A program made the translations under genes and the position numbers. Below, piece by piece: positions 1-12,664 of a stretch of 64,000 bases of DNA. The notes below the pieces were generated by a model, which saw nothing but the letters and a program-made list of their open reading frames with translations, did not search any database and was not told the DNA's origin. The stretch is from Nymphaea colorata (taxonomy: Eukaryota > Streptophyta > Magnoliopsida > Nymphaeales > Nymphaeaceae), in NCBI RefSeq assembly GCF_008831285.2, contig NC_045138.2, forward strand, positions 30,971,934-31,035,933. Direction: 5' to 3'. Every line of letters starts with the position of its first letter. The stretch's first letter is position 1.

Positions 1-2498
1 ACAATAATAAAGATGAATTTGGAACAAAAAGACATAATTAAAGACCGACAAAAAACTATATGGAAAGTTCACTTTTCAGGCAATATAAGGTGGCAAACTG
101 AACGATCTCAAGCTTCCTAGAACGGATGGGAGTTTCAAATTGCCCATTGCTGAAATAGTGAGGCAACATTTTATCTTTTTCAGTTGCCTATGTTTTCCTC
201 TAGGCATCATTTATCAGTAGAAACGTGATTCTTTCCCTCCTTGGCTTCCAAAGCTCATGTCAGCCACTCGGAAGCTATCGGCTTCGATAAGTGGTTATGT
301 TAGAGCTTGACAACTACACTTATAAAGACCGATTTGGAACAAAAAGACATGATCAAAGCCATCAAAATTTGTATGGAAAGTTCATTTTTAAGGCAACATA
401 AGGAGGCAAACTGAACAATCTCAAGCTTCCTAGAATGGACAGGAGTCCCATTTCTAAAATAGTGGGGCCACGCTTATCTTTTTCAATTGCCTATTTTTTT
501 TCCTCTAGGCATCATTTATCAGTAGAACGCTCATCCTTTCAATGCTTTCTTCTGTATCACTATATTTGCAGCTATGTCCTTTTGATGTAGTTGGGGAGGA
601 TGATTCATGAAAATTTTCTTGTTGCCAAAGTCTGCTGTGTGTAGATGTAAACAAAATCTAGTCTATGGTGGCTTAAAATGGATCTGTAGACAACATTTGA
701 ATGGATATCTTGGCTTTTACTCATTTTTTTGGACAATAACTTGCTAGTTTTCATAATATTGGTGTCTCTCAATTAATAATACTAAAATTGATTTGCTTTC
801 CAGTGCATGATAGACAGTACTATTGGATACTCCGACCATCATTTCCCAACATGGTTTGTGTCTCAAGCGTTAGAAGGTAGCTAATATGGAGTTTCTTAAA
901 GTAGGTGTCTCTTCTGGTTTCAGTGGTCTTTGATCATTGGAGTGGCCAAGGAGCAAACCTAAACCAGCCATATTTGACACTAAAATTGCTGCTTAGCCTA
1001 TTTTAGCCTTCAATGCCTTAGAAAAGTCTGAATTGCTTAAATTCAACACCGCTAATGCCTATGACCACATTGATTACTGTTTTGAAATATTAATTAGCTT
1101 CATTACATTAAGGCTTTGTTTAGGAATGGAGGCGAAATGGTCGTGGGAGTTGAGGTGCAAAAGGGAGGTTAGAGTGTATTTATCAACTGCATCTCCTTGA
1201 GATGTCTGAGGAGGTGAAAAGACATCTGTACTCCTATTTGCTCTTTTGTCTCCACTCTATCTCCAAATCAAGAGATTCTAGTTTGGAGACTTTGAGTGTT
1301 CTCCATTCATTCCTCAGGCATTAACTTGCCAACTTCTTTAAGACACAGTATTAGTAGGACTTGGGTTTGGAATAGACCTTCGTCAGTAAATGGCAGTGGA
1401 GCTTTTTTCCTGCACTCAATCTTGGGTGGGAAGCCATTTAAATGGGTGTGCATAGTAGGTCAGGGAGTCGCTGCTGCTGAGTGATAGCCAGCAGGGCAAC
1501 TTTTCGTCTGATTTATGAAAAATGGTCTGGTATACTGAGTTCAGATTTAGCACACTTTTGAACATGCAGTTGATAGTCAACTGCAGGAACCTGGTTGGGC
1601 TGGTAAAGTGTTTGGCAGTAAAAAATCTGCACTTCAGAAATCTAAGACTGGGATCATGATGACAAGCTCTTTAAGAAGAAATTAACTACTAAGGGGGTTC
1701 CATCAATTAGAGATGTTTAATGCTTAGCATGTCGTCCATGAATGCTTGCTAGCTATGTCACATGGACACAACTAAAAGATAGCCCCCTTATTTCAACACT
1801 TCGGAGTTATATAGTTTTAGATGTTATCACGGCCATGGTGGTACTTATATCTGTGCTCCTGCGCACCCAAGGCTTTTGAAATTGCTCTGCACCTACACCG
1901 TATAAGCATTGCCTGCTAGCTTCCCCTTTTGTACTGACTTAATGCAACTCTCTCCTAAGTGAGGTTATTTAGGAACCCAAATCAATCAAGAGCTGGTGGG
2001 GAGGTTGATTAGCCTGGCAATATTCTGAATAGTTGCCTGCCCTTTGCACATAATTTTAGTGCATGTCATTTCCTTTTCTCCATTTATTCATTCTGTAATT
2101 TCTATTTGAGGTAATCCTCTTTATGATTTTTTCCCCTATCAACAGTTTGCTGTTACTGGTAACTACTTTGTTCAGTTGAATGAGTGGAAGTTGTGAAGTT
2201 TGACTTGCTTTTGGGGTCATGATAATGATGATGCATGCACAATTTCCTTGGTGCTGATTTCTAGTGCTTTAAGAAAACCATCTAGTTTGAGTTCACTCAT
2301 TTGATAAGTCGTAAGCTAAACTTGCATACACTTTTTAAGTGTAAGCGGGTGGACGAGTATTGGAAAAGAGATGCTCGTGTCTTTCTCTTCCATAAATTTA
2401 TCAGCATGGCCTATGTGTTTATTGTTGACGTGTATTATGTTAGCCATATAATTTTACTTCCTTTCCTTTTTATATGGAATAAGGAGAGCCTGTCTCAG
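1..2498. other. Non-coding region upstream of the PP2C gene
   Basis: No convincing coding exon is visible. It is AT-rich with an imperfect direct repeat near its left end. It probably holds the promoter and 5' UTR or a first exon of the PP2C gene, because a good acceptor (ctgtctcag, ending 2498) lies six bases before the proposed start codon. No upstream donor could be assigned. The small open frames here show no family resemblance. Confidence 0.5.
17..528. repeat. Imperfect direct repeat, two ~200-bp units
   Basis: Unit 1 (about 17-224) and unit 2 (about 332-528) share the same order of landmarks: atttggaacaaaaagacat, tatggaaagttca, ctcaagcttcctagaa and ctaggcatcatttatcag. The offset starts at 315 bases and shrinks through small indels. 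About 105 bases of unrelated sequence separate the units. The family is unknown. Confidence 0.85.
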
Positions 2499-2504
2499 GT
2501 GAAT

Positions 2505-3667
2505 ATGGAGGTAGAATCTATTGGGGAACTTGAAATCCAAGAAGGAAAAGAAGATTCTGAAAGTGATTTCATCCCTGTTGTCCGCTCGGGTGGATGGGCA
2601 GATATTGGAATCAGGAGGACCATGGAAGATGTCTATGTGTGCTTCGATGACTTCTTGCATGACTGCAAACATTTGGGGTCACCCAGTGCCTTCTATGGGG
2701 TAGACTTCACTATCTTTTTTCTTGTCCTTTTCATCTGCATATTCTGACAATATGTAGATTTACATAATTTTAGTGTGAAGGAGCCTGAGTATAGCATGAT
2801 GTTTTCGAAAAGAAAAAGGGAGAAAAAGCTGATGTAACATCTGTCATTGATTTAGTTTAATGTGAAAGTAAAATGACCTGCCAAAGTGTGGAATGATGTT
2901 CTATAGAAAAGGAAAAAAGAAGCTGATTTAACATATCCAATGTTCATCACGTTATTAGTCCAGCTTACTATTGCTGTAGAAGCAAACAGACTATTTATTT
3001 TTTCCGATTTTTTGATCCTTTGTTTTTAAGTCTTTTCTTTCGACTTTAGACTGGCGCTTATTGGATACTGACACTTATTGGTAATGTTTTCATAATTCTT
3101 GTGAAAAGGTTTTTGATGGCCATGGTGGCAAGCATGCTGCAAATTTTGCGTGTGACAACCTGCCAAGGTTAATACTAGAGGATGCTGATTTTCCAAGGGA
3201 GATAGAGAAGGTTATTTCTGCAGCTTTTCTGCGGACAGATAATGCATTTGCAGAAGCATGTTCCCTTGATGCCACACTTGCATCTGGTACTACTGCATTG
3301 ACTGCTGTAATAGTTGGGAGGTGAGATATTCCAGTATTTGACCGCTTGTGCTATTGCCATTGTACTTAATGTGCTCCTGTTTTCTTGCTAGGGTATAGAA
3401 TTCAGACTTCAAAGTGTTCACCTTTGTATTCTCATAATTCTCAGATGACAGATCTATTGCACAGTTTTATCTCTATCACAACCTCTGCTGTGTTTTAGAG
3501 GTCTATGACTATGTCTTACTAAAATTGCAGAACATATTGAGTTCTTGGATGGGTTTCGGGTAGCATCCACAGGCATGCTCCTCACACGTGCATGCACTTA
3601 AAAACAGGAATGAACAAAAAGTCATCAGACACCTCATGGTCTGACATTATGATTATGCAAAACACAC

Positions 3668-3725
<58 letters not shown>

Positions 3726-5335
3726 TTCACGTCCTAATATGTAGGAATTGGTGTGCGAATAATTATCTTTTTATGTGTAAATGATACTGATTAAGCTGAA
3801 TTTTTCTGACTTATTCTTTTAACTCAAGTATCTGGGCTGAAAATTACAAAGACACTTTCTTTGTGCTGCTACTGCTATTCCTTAGTTAAAATTTGAGGTA
3901 TAAGGTTCAAATAGAGCGAATCTGGATTCTGGACCCATGTGGGTTCCAGATATAAACAAGTTTTTGAATCTATTTTTATATAACAATGTCATATTTTTTA
4001 CTCTAAAAGTGTTACAAGCATGATTATGATTAGCCAGTAAAATAAGAGCAAAATCGGACCAACTTTTTCACGCAAAATGTTCAAGGTCGTGTTCAGGATC
4101 AGATATGTAAACTCTGTGAGTGTGCATCTCTTAGCCAGATGATTTTTGTGGAGATGTGGAGACCTGATGCACATTCATAGATTTGACTGTGTTATGAAAA
4201 CATGGCAGCTGCTTTTTCTGCAGAACGCAGCTCAGGAAGATGTAACCTATGAAAGCAGGGGATCTGGCCATGAATGTTTTTGTTAAGTATTGAAATTCTC
4301 TTTCTGACCTGATCTTTTTACCTTTTATTACATACTTTTTAGATAATTGGGGCCTCAAGTCATTTCTTTTCTGATCGGTATGTAAAAGAACTTTTGCCAA
4401 GTAATGCACACCCATAATGTCGAAGCTCTGATGTCTCCTCAGCATGGTGACTTCAGCATGGGTAAATTCATCTAGACTCTAGATTATTGAAGCATAATCA
4501 GGAAATTTTAAATACTCAAACTTATTAACTTTTGGTTCATCTGGACCAAAAATTTGTGGCAGAAAACTTGAAGTTTCAATGTGAGCAGCTGCTGGAGTAG
4601 ATAGTTTACTTTTAGTGCCGTAGTATCTTGCCAGTTCCTGGTGTTTATCATGAATTGCCAATTGTTTATTTAAGACACAATGTCCATCCTGTCATAGCTT
4701 GTGTTTTGTTTTAATGTTACCTTTAGCGGTTATGCAAGACTATATCTTTCAGGTCCTTGGTGGTTGCTAATGCTGGAGACTGCCGTGCTGTGCTTTGCCG
4801 TCGTGGCAAGGCAATTGAGGTATCAAGAGATCACAAACCTGGAAGCTTGAGAGAAATGAAACGGATAGAGGCATCTGGTGGCTATGTTTCTGATGGCTAC
4901 CTTAATGGCCAACTGAATGTTGCCCGAGCTCTTGGAGATTGGCACATGGAAGGCTTGAAAGTCCCTGCCACTGGTGATGGACCCAATTTGGGGCCATTGA
5001 GTGGAGAGCCTGAGATGATAAGGATGAATTTGACAGAAGAGGATGAGTTTCTTATCATTGGATGTGATGGTATCTGGGACGTTTTCATAAGTCAGAATGC
5101 AGTTGATTTTGCCCGAAGGCAATTGCAGCAGCACAATGATCCCTTGACATGCTGTAAAGAACTGGTTAGCGAAGCACTCAAGCGCAAGAGTGGTGATAAT
5201 TTAGCGGTGGTAGTGGTCTGCTTCCAGGCAAATCCCCCGCCTAATCTTTCTGCACCTAAGCCCCGTGTTCATAGGAGTATCTCAGCTGAAGGTTTTCGAG
5301 AGGTGCAGAGCTTCTTGGACAGCTTAAGGACTTAG
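2505..5335 (+). CDS. Protein phosphatase 2C, DBP1-like
   Basis: A PPM/PP2C Ser/Thr phosphatase that needs Mg/Mn. Exons are 2505-2699, 3109-3320 and 4753-5335, giving 329 codons with phase preserved at both GT-AG introns. The metal-binding motif FYGVFDGHGGKHAA is rebuilt across intron 1. SGTTAL ends exon 2, VVANAGDCRAV opens exon 3, and CDGIWDVF and SGDNLAVVVV follow near the C-terminus. The tail (PPPNLSAPKPRVHRS, then a short helix) is typical of the Arabidopsis At2g25620 (DBP1) subgroup. DBP1 proteins in tobacco and Arabidopsis act in the nucleus and cytoplasm in defence and stress signalling; that role is family knowledge, not shown here. The start is the ATG just after an apparent acceptor at 2497-2498. 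This leaves an N-terminus of only about 25 residues before the catalytic domain, shorter than usual, so an upstream coding exon may be missing from this model. Intron 2 is 1.4 kb and holds a GT/GA microsatellite. Confidence 0.9.
3668..3724. repeat. (GT)n(GA)n compound microsatellite
   Basis: About seven GT units run into about twenty GA units, inside intron 2 of the PP2C gene. Confidence 0.95.
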
Positions 5336-8056
5336 CAATCTTGGCAGAAGAAGCTGCAGAATGGGGGTGGAGCTGGAGGGGATCACCTTTTGCTTGAAGC
5401 ACACATACTGTTTGTTTGGAGCTAGTTTTTATTGTTTGAGAAGTTTCAACTGTAACATATGCGGCTTATGTTAGCTTTAATTGAAATTTCCTGTTGAATT
5501 TTGCTTGATCCACTAGATAGTTGTCCCTCTTCCAAGATTTTGTGCATTTTCTTGTCCAATGCATGCCATCTAGGAAGACCAGTCACCAGTTTCTGCTGGT
5601 ATTCTTTTCCCGGCAAATTTCTGTTTACTTAGCTAGCTAAAACGTATATTCACGGCTGGAGTTTTTGTCCTTTTAACGAAGATTCCAGTATTGTGCCTGT
5701 TTTCCAACGACCATAGGTGGTTCTCTTTTGTAGGATCTTAGTAAACAGGAAATATAGGACAGACTCTCTCTTTGCCTGCATATTTTTCAAAATGTCCCGC
5801 ATATTTTTGTAACTTGTTTTTGGAGTTGATTCATTTAATCGGCGCAATTGATCCCAATCAGTATTTCTTTGAATTGATTGAATAGCAATGACGTTTCTAA
5901 TTTAGAACGAGGAAAATTTGTTAAAATCAGAAGAAGCAGATGTAAATCATGAAAAAGTATCGGAAAGTCAGTGGCTATAGCTTGCTATTGACGGCCAGTG
6001 TCTTTAACTAACTTCGAATTCCAACGGGTTTGAGTTCTGACACTTACAGAATTTAAACATATGCATGACAAGCTACGTACTATGCACCATGAATTCTCAG
6101 GTTTTATCGGTTATGTATTTCTCAATTCTTACATGACGCTACTGCCTACTGGCCGCGTACGTTTGATTCGTTCTTAAGCATTCCGTTTTGCTTTTCCCGA
6201 AACTAGTGGAACATGACGTCCTCTTTATCGGGGAACAATGCCAGCGGCCCAGCGCTCTTCTCGATCTACCTCGTCCGTCTGTTTTTCCATTTCGATGGAA
6301 CAGAATCACAGGGTCTCCTTCCTGTATCAGAAGAACAGATCAAAGATACTCTCATCGCTTCGAAGTAAGTGACTTTATGCCTTCGCAGAAAAATTGGACC
6401 GTGAAATTTTTTGTATACAACGAAACGGCGTTCCTATAACGTTGTGTAAAATGAAATGGTTGATAGTTGGCATGAAGTCCTCTTTCCCCGGCACGGAAAA
6501 TATTCATTTTATTCACATAAATCTTGCTTTAAACCATAAACTTCATCTTTTTGGTTCCCATCTTCATTCTCTTATTTATAAATCACCCACCATTTCTGAT
6601 TACTAATTTAAGGAACTTTTTTGCTGAAATTCCATTTTGCTACCTTAGTTGCAGCAATTCTATAGGCTGGCTCCTTGGCCCTTGCCGCTCATCTTAAGAT
6701 GGGCTCAAGACGGATTACTATTCAACCATATATCTTGATATGATTGTTGAGATGGAAAACGAGGAAGAGAATGAGAATAAGATGAAATATAATTGCACAA
6801 AGAATTGTCTAATATTATGCTTTTCAAAATTGAAAGTCATATTTCGAGGTTTCTTTTCAATATTCTAGCCGTACGAATGATGATCTTTAGGGTCCAAAAC
6901 CTATAAATAGAGAGCAGTTTATGAGAGGTACAAACAAGCTTACATAGCATAACAAATTTCAAGTATTTTAGACGTTGGAGTTATGGTTCCTCATAAAGTC
7001 CTATTTGCATGACTGAACAACCTATAATTAGAAGTGGATCTCTGGATTTTAACCTCCAATATTACATAAAAATTCAAAAAACTTATTTTTAAACTCTACT
7101 CGAGCAACTGCTTGTAAGGAATTTGCCCTTATTTTACATAACCTATCATAGTAATTGTGCAATGCTCTAAGATATTAAAGAGCGACAGCCAACATTAATA
7201 TGCCGTTGCGATGAGGTAAGTGAAAATGATTAATGCGGTATGTGATATCTAATCTGGACATGAAGTTGCAGTATATATATGGGCGACGCATAAGAGAAAC
7301 CTCTGTTTTATATTGGCCAGACAAACTCTTCCTTACATAATGTATTCGACAAATCGCCTACAAAACTAACTCTGCAGGTGTCATCCCCATATTAGAAAGC
7401 TTTAGAACTAATAAAAAAAATGATGTTCTCTCCTTGAGCATATAAAACCTTAAGTCAAATACGTGAGTTTGTTTAGCTTACGATTGATAACCTGTTTTCG
7501 TAGTTTTATTAGATGTTATAATCAGCTTGAAATTGACGATGGTCCTGCCTATGTATGTGTATCCCGAACATATATATAAGGCCCAATACCACCTTTGATT
7601 AAAGATCAAAAGGGGTAAGCGTTATATGAGAAATTGAAGGACAGCTATGCCACTTCATAGTTGCTAACTGTCTCTCCCTCACTGCCCTTCTTACACTCCG
7701 CGACCAACTTTTTTAAATGCTTCTAAAGATATCAAATTACCATAGGAAAGGGAGATATAAGACGGGGACATACAGTTCAGCCCAAGCAAATATGCGTTTC
7801 AATTAATAGTTCTCCAAGTACTGTCTCTTTTTCAAATCAATCAATATCTGTGTCTACAAACAATTGTATTTGCTTAAGAAGAAGAGGTACATGTTGATTT
7901 TGCAGGTTGTGGAATCCACACAAGTTTCTTTAGAGGTGTTAAGCATCATGTTCTCAACACCTATCATGATGCGGATACGGCAAAGTTATTAACATATGAA
8001 ATTGTTTTGAACTCTGGCAAGGAATGGAACCACTTTCAAAGTTATCATCATGTTTG
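5336..8056. other. Intergenic, no gene seen
   Basis: The first few hundred bases should be the PP2C 3' UTR. The rest is AT-rich with short meaningless frames. From about 7870 it may already contain decayed upstream sequence of the copia remnant, since a TAA/TGA-interrupted frame runs into the recognisable pol tail at 8057. Confidence 0.5.
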
Positions 8057-8152
8057 CAACTAGCTGATATTTTCACTAAACCATTGGGAAGAGACACTTT
8101 TCAAACTCTAAGCATCAAGTTGGGTGTTCCAGATTTGCACACGCCAACTTGA
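8057..8152 (+). mobile_element. Ty1-copia pol C-terminal remnant
   Basis: The frame reads QLADIFTKPLGRDTF, then KLGVPDLHTPT and a stop. This is the diagnostic end of copia reverse transcriptase/RNase H, where ADIFTKPL and a final KLGV.D.H.PT are family hallmarks. A stop lies directly upstream in the same frame and no integrase or RT core is found, so it is a truncated, dead copy. The purine run gaggggagta right after the stop is the expected polypurine tract. Confidence 0.85.
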
Positions 8153-8432
8153 GGGGAGTATCGAAGAATCAGCATGCTAATTTTCAGAAAGAGGAAAATC
8201 AACAAGCTAATTTTTAGAAACGTTAAAACTAAGATAACTTTTCCTTTTATACAGGATTGTGATCTTCCAATCCCAAGATTTTTAGATCTATACATATATG
8301 TAAACTTGTATAAATACTCAAAACGTATATGAAATGAGTATCACGATTTTGGCTCATTCATCTTCCTCGTCTCTTTCTTTTCCTCATGCTTTCTTTCTCA
8401 CTTCCCGTTTGTACAACTGTGTTCACGGGGTT
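8153..8432 (+). mobile_element. Probable 3' LTR of the copia remnant
   Basis: Directly follows the polypurine tract and has a TATA-like box (tataaatac) near 8309, as in a U3 region. The start is degraded (no clean TG) and the end is a guess near tgtgttca. No matching 5' LTR was found in the window. Boundaries are uncertain. Confidence 0.5.
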
Positions 8433-8752
8433 TGTGGTTCAATTTTGTAATGTTTTGCACAGTGTAGCCATTTGTTCATATTAATAAAATGGATGGGAAC
8501 TTTGGTGTCCTAAATTGCTTTCTCTGTCTAATTCTCGATGGAATTTCATGTATCATTACCGTTACCACAAACCAAATTTTGTATCCAATAGTGGCTTCAT
8601 TATGCTCAAAGTCATATAAAAATCTAGAATTATTCTCAAAATCATTTGAAAAATATGGATGTGTTTTTGCTTCTATCCTATCCTGAGCAGCGTTGGCGCA
8701 CTCGTGGAACAGTAGTAGGCAGCCAGTAACTGGTGTGAGTCAAAACATCACC

Positions 8753-8791
8753 TGATCTTCTACTGTGATCTTCTACTGCGATCTTCTACTG
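8753..8791. repeat. 13-bp tandem repeat, three copies
   Basis: Three consecutive units of tgatcttctactg, the third with one substitution. Confidence 0.95.
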
Positions 8792-8844
8792 CGTGCAGAC
8801 ACAGTGATATGACAGTAGTTGACGTATAATGCAGGCCTATTCCA

Positions 8845-8896
8845 GAGGCACCGACGCATCCTTGGACCTTGAGGCACCGACGCATCCTTGGACCTT
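8845..8896. repeat. 26-bp perfect tandem duplication
   Basis: Two identical adjacent units beginning gaggcaccgacgc, at 8845-8870 and 8871-8896. Confidence 0.95.
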
Positions 8897-9619
8897 GTGG
8901 ATAGGAGAAAAAGAAAAGACAGATAGATGGAAGAAAGAGGTGAAGGGGGTGGGGATCCAGTTCGTCCTGCTGGTGAACAAGCAAGGGCAGACTCAGCTCG
9001 ACCAAGTGCAGGTGCGGTGTGGCGGGTGTGATTTGGGGAAGTATGGGTAGAAGGCGTTGTGATGTAAGTAGGGTACGTGCGATACGGGTGCCGGTATCGT
9101 TGGCACTGGGCGGGCGGCCGAGACCACAGAGGAGCAGAGAGAACTTTTGGGACAATTGAGGGCAAGAGTCGAGTCCTGATTGAGCGGGGCGGGTGTGCTT
9201 CGGCTCTCACTAAGACGGTGTGGGATGTGATTTTGCTTTCACTACATGAATTGACCATGTACCATACTTAAATTGCTTAATGTGGCCACCAAAATTTTTT
9301 TCTCCAACTCATATGCATGCATGTAAAAGTGCCCTCCACATAATGCTTCATTAATAAAATGCTTTGCCTTCAAAGATGGGATATCTTTTTGATGACTAAG
9401 GAAGTAGTCATTTGTAATTGTGATGAGGCAAATTCATTGGTAAGACCACTTTTTGCATTGTGACTCCACTTCATTTGCAATAAAAACGCTGTTCAATATT
9501 AAATAAAGCAGATATCGACTAATATAAAACAACCCACGAAGATTGACATAATCTTAATTGAAACTTAACATCCTCTTAATTTACATTGCACTTGTACAAA
9601 ATTGTATATTCTTTAGCAA

Positions 9620-9885
9620 CTACACCTTCCACTTGCATGTTAGTTGTATGGAGTTTACGCTTGTAGACAAGTGAAGCAAGCAACTTCAGATCTCGAAAAG
9701 TTGTGAGACTGAAAGTGTCTGTCAAATAAACTTCCATTAAGTTAAAAAAATAGTTAGTTCCATATGTTTATTCATTTGAAAACCTCTCCATGTATTTTTG
9801 TGCATTCATCACCATTTCATATTCTACAACAAATTTAGTTAGACATGTTCACGCATGTGTCAACATACTTGAAAAATATTTGTTT
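9620..9885 (-). pseudogene. Possible FAR1/MULE-transposase relic
   Basis: Read on the minus strand, about 9881-9771 gives FFKYVDTCVNMS, then after a frame change KFVVEYEMVMNAQKYMERF. The order YV..., FV.(E/Q)YE.(A/V)(L/M)..., (K/Y).E resembles the segment after the MULE domain in FAR1/FHY3-related proteins. Further along the minus strand another frame stays open for about 50 codons without matching anything I know. Stops and frame changes mean it is not functional. The match is short and made by eye. Confidence 0.35.
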
Positions 9886-11179
9886 GTATTTTCACTATAG
9901 AGAAGTGTGGATTATAGTTGCGCGAGTGACTAAAGCATCAAATTCTTACTAAGGATGTTCCATGTGAAACACTGTGAAATTTACAAGAAATTAATTTCAC
10001 CTTTATTGCTACTTTCGTTGCCAAAATTTATTCTCATGATACTTCTTTCTAAAACAGTTCAATGTAATCTGATGAACTTTCTTTGTCATTTTTTTAGGGT
10101 ACTTATGCGTTTGAACTTTAGTGAATGTTGAATGACCAATACTTCCAGGCACACATCTTAAAAAAAACTTCTTGTTTGCACTAATGGCCTCAAATCAAAT
10201 CAAACAATGTTATCCACCATCCCCTTTTGATGCACACTTAATCCTTTTTTTTTTGTGCTGTGTTTGATCATTCTTTAACAAGAAAGCAACCATTCAATAT
10301 TTTTCATATATAATGCTATAATAATGCACTTTTCTGCCTTTTGATCTAGCCCAATGGGCGTTCTTGCTTTACATCCACAACTTACTGCAAGCAAATTATT
10401 TCCAGGAAAATTTTCGTTGGTGTTTTTTTTTTTCATCATGAATTCATGCATCAAAACCTTCAAGCTTGGCCTATACACAGTAAAATTGATGTAGATGCTT
10501 TCAAATTTATGTCTGCCAAATTTATGAGATATGTGCTTTTTTTTTTGTATACGTGTAAAATCTTTATTAAGCTAATTTCCTAGTTATATCCGAACAAGAA
10601 ACATTTTTATAACAGGTTATAAAATAATAAAAAAAGAGGATAATGAGGGTTTCCTCCAAGAGATCCAACGAATAACACTCTTACGAAGTAATAACAAAAA
10701 AAAGGTTCTCATAACACTGGTAGTCAAGTGAATTAAACAGAAAATTAATTAAGGAGAGGCAGATGAGTTGCGGAAAGCCGCGGATGATAGAAGCCGATGA
10801 AGAAGTGACGTGAAGGCGAGAGATCTTGTGGAAAGCGAGCGCAGATTAGATAATAAAGTAGCAGGTCTTGCTGGCTTTCTAAGTAAAGAAGCTGATTAGC
10901 TTGATGCTCAGAGGCTGTCACTTTGAAAGAAAAAGACGACCATAATGAAATTAGAATATACAAAGGGCCCGTAAGATTGAAGCATTTATATATATATATA
11001 TATATATAGTTGCGCAACATAAAGTGTATTTAACCATGTCATGACTTGGTGGGTGACCATGAGGATGTACCCTCGGAATGAGAGGTTGAAAGCCTCTCCC
11101 CTCTTCCTTTACCTTCGGCCTTCATACGGTTACTAACTGCTTGAGGGGGTAAGCCTGGGCATCAGGCCACGCAACCGGT

Positions 11180-11243
11180 GGGTACCTGGTACTTGGCCAG
11201 ACTCGAACCTTGGGTACCTAGTACTCGGCCAAACTCGAACCTC
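11180..11243. repeat. 32-bp imperfect tandem duplication
   Basis: Two adjacent units with gggtacct(g/a)gtact(t/c)ggcca(g/a)actcgaacct, offset 32 bases. Confidence 0.9.
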
Positions 11244-11768
11244 GGTTCGAGCTGAAAAAAGAAGGCACTGGGCCGGCCCGATAATTTATCAGGCCGGGCC
11301 AGGTGGGCCTGATAAGCCCAAGTCTATTAAAATAACTGTGGGATGGAGATCAGCGTGTCCCCAAATATATGCAAGTCTATAGGACATAGTTGCATCCAGA
11401 AGTAAGTAATTAGGAAAGGAAATCATACATGTGGGGTCATGAGGAAGCATTATTATTTGCTCATGTTGTTGAAGAAATGTTGAGAATCAACTATCAAGAT
11501 TAATGCTTAAGTTACATTAGTTTAGTTACCCAATTGCAAGAAAAGAAAAGATGACAACTTAAATTCAAAACCAAGTAAAGGACTTGCAATCATTCAACTC
11601 ACTATCCCATTAATGCAATCACTTTGCCTGGGTTTCTTCTAACAGGCGATCAACTTGGTCGCATCTCATCGCTGCCACATACAGCTAGAATTGAAATATT
11701 TGTTATATGTACTGCCCTAGATGCACATAGTTCAGTACTCTTATCTCAATATTATTGATTCATGATCC

Positions 11769-11810
<42 letters not shown>

Positions 11811-12603
11811 AAACATGCATCTCCACACAATGCAAACAGAGGACGACAAGCTACAGAAAGATCGACTCCACCATCTCAAGAACAGTGGAGCCAATCAGAG
11901 GGAGTCACGTTCCAGCTCAGTCATGGCTTACTTCCACCACCCTCTCAGCCTCCAAAGATTATGATTAGTAAGAAAATCTTCCTTGGGGGACAGGGACAGG
12001 ACGTAAGGAGGCAGAGCTTCAAATATTTTTTTATCATTTAAAGAACTGAATTCTCTAACCTATGCATTAAAATAATATTTTCACAGTATCATCTAGAATA
12101 ATATATATATATATGTAGTACCGGGCCATACTTGTCCGGTACTTTTGTCGCCAGACATACCAAACATACCAGAGCAAGCGTGTCCCAGTATCGAGCCCCA
12201 CATCCGCCAACAGAATTGAAAAAAAAAGTAGGCGCAGGGCGAGGGACCAAGCTGATGGATCGAGCAAAGCATGGCCCTCTTGAGCTTTTCCATCAAAGTT
12301 TAAAACAAAACAAAAATTAATTAGGAAACTCATTGCTGGGGATCCGGTACTCAAAATTAATTACAGTTTTTAGAAGCAAAAAGCAAGAGGTCATGGTTCA
12401 TTATATGAGCTTTAAAGGAGACACCAGAGATGATGAACTGAGGTGTCTTGGAAAATATACATCACAACAAGCCCCACAAATGGTTTAAAAGTGGGAGGCC
12501 TACTTGTCACATGCATAAAGTTTAAAACATGGTTCACTATAAAAGGAACCAAATTCCAACTAATTGATTGTTAACTTGCTTATATATATAATTAATGTCT
12601 TTT

Positions 12604-12664
12604 TTGTATGATTTGGAACCTTGAGACTTCGTCGTTTGTATGATTTGGAACCTTGATACTTGGT
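12604..12664. repeat. 32-bp imperfect tandem duplication
   Basis: Two adjacent units share tgtatgatttggaaccttga and a following acttngtc; offset 32 bases. Confidence 0.9.

Larger units (their letters stand above)
8433..9619. other. Intergenic with short tandem repeats
   Basis: A locally GC-richer patch (about 8820-9230) has long antisense frames of low-complexity, proline/serine-rich composition with no recognisable domain. I do not call a gene. Confidence 0.5.

Noticed and set aside
2301-2504. In-frame N-terminal extension of the PP2C exon
   Set aside because: Hydrophobic, unlike PP2C N-termini, and separated by a good splice acceptor at 2497-2498; most likely intron.
4131-4661. Minus-strand frames inside PP2C intron 2
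   Set aside because: No domain, no codon pattern, and they lie wholly in an intron of a well-supported gene.
8773-9258. 161-codon minus-strand open frame
   Set aside because: Low-complexity Pro/Ser/Thr-rich translation, overlapping frames on both strands, tandem repeats inside it, and no known domain.
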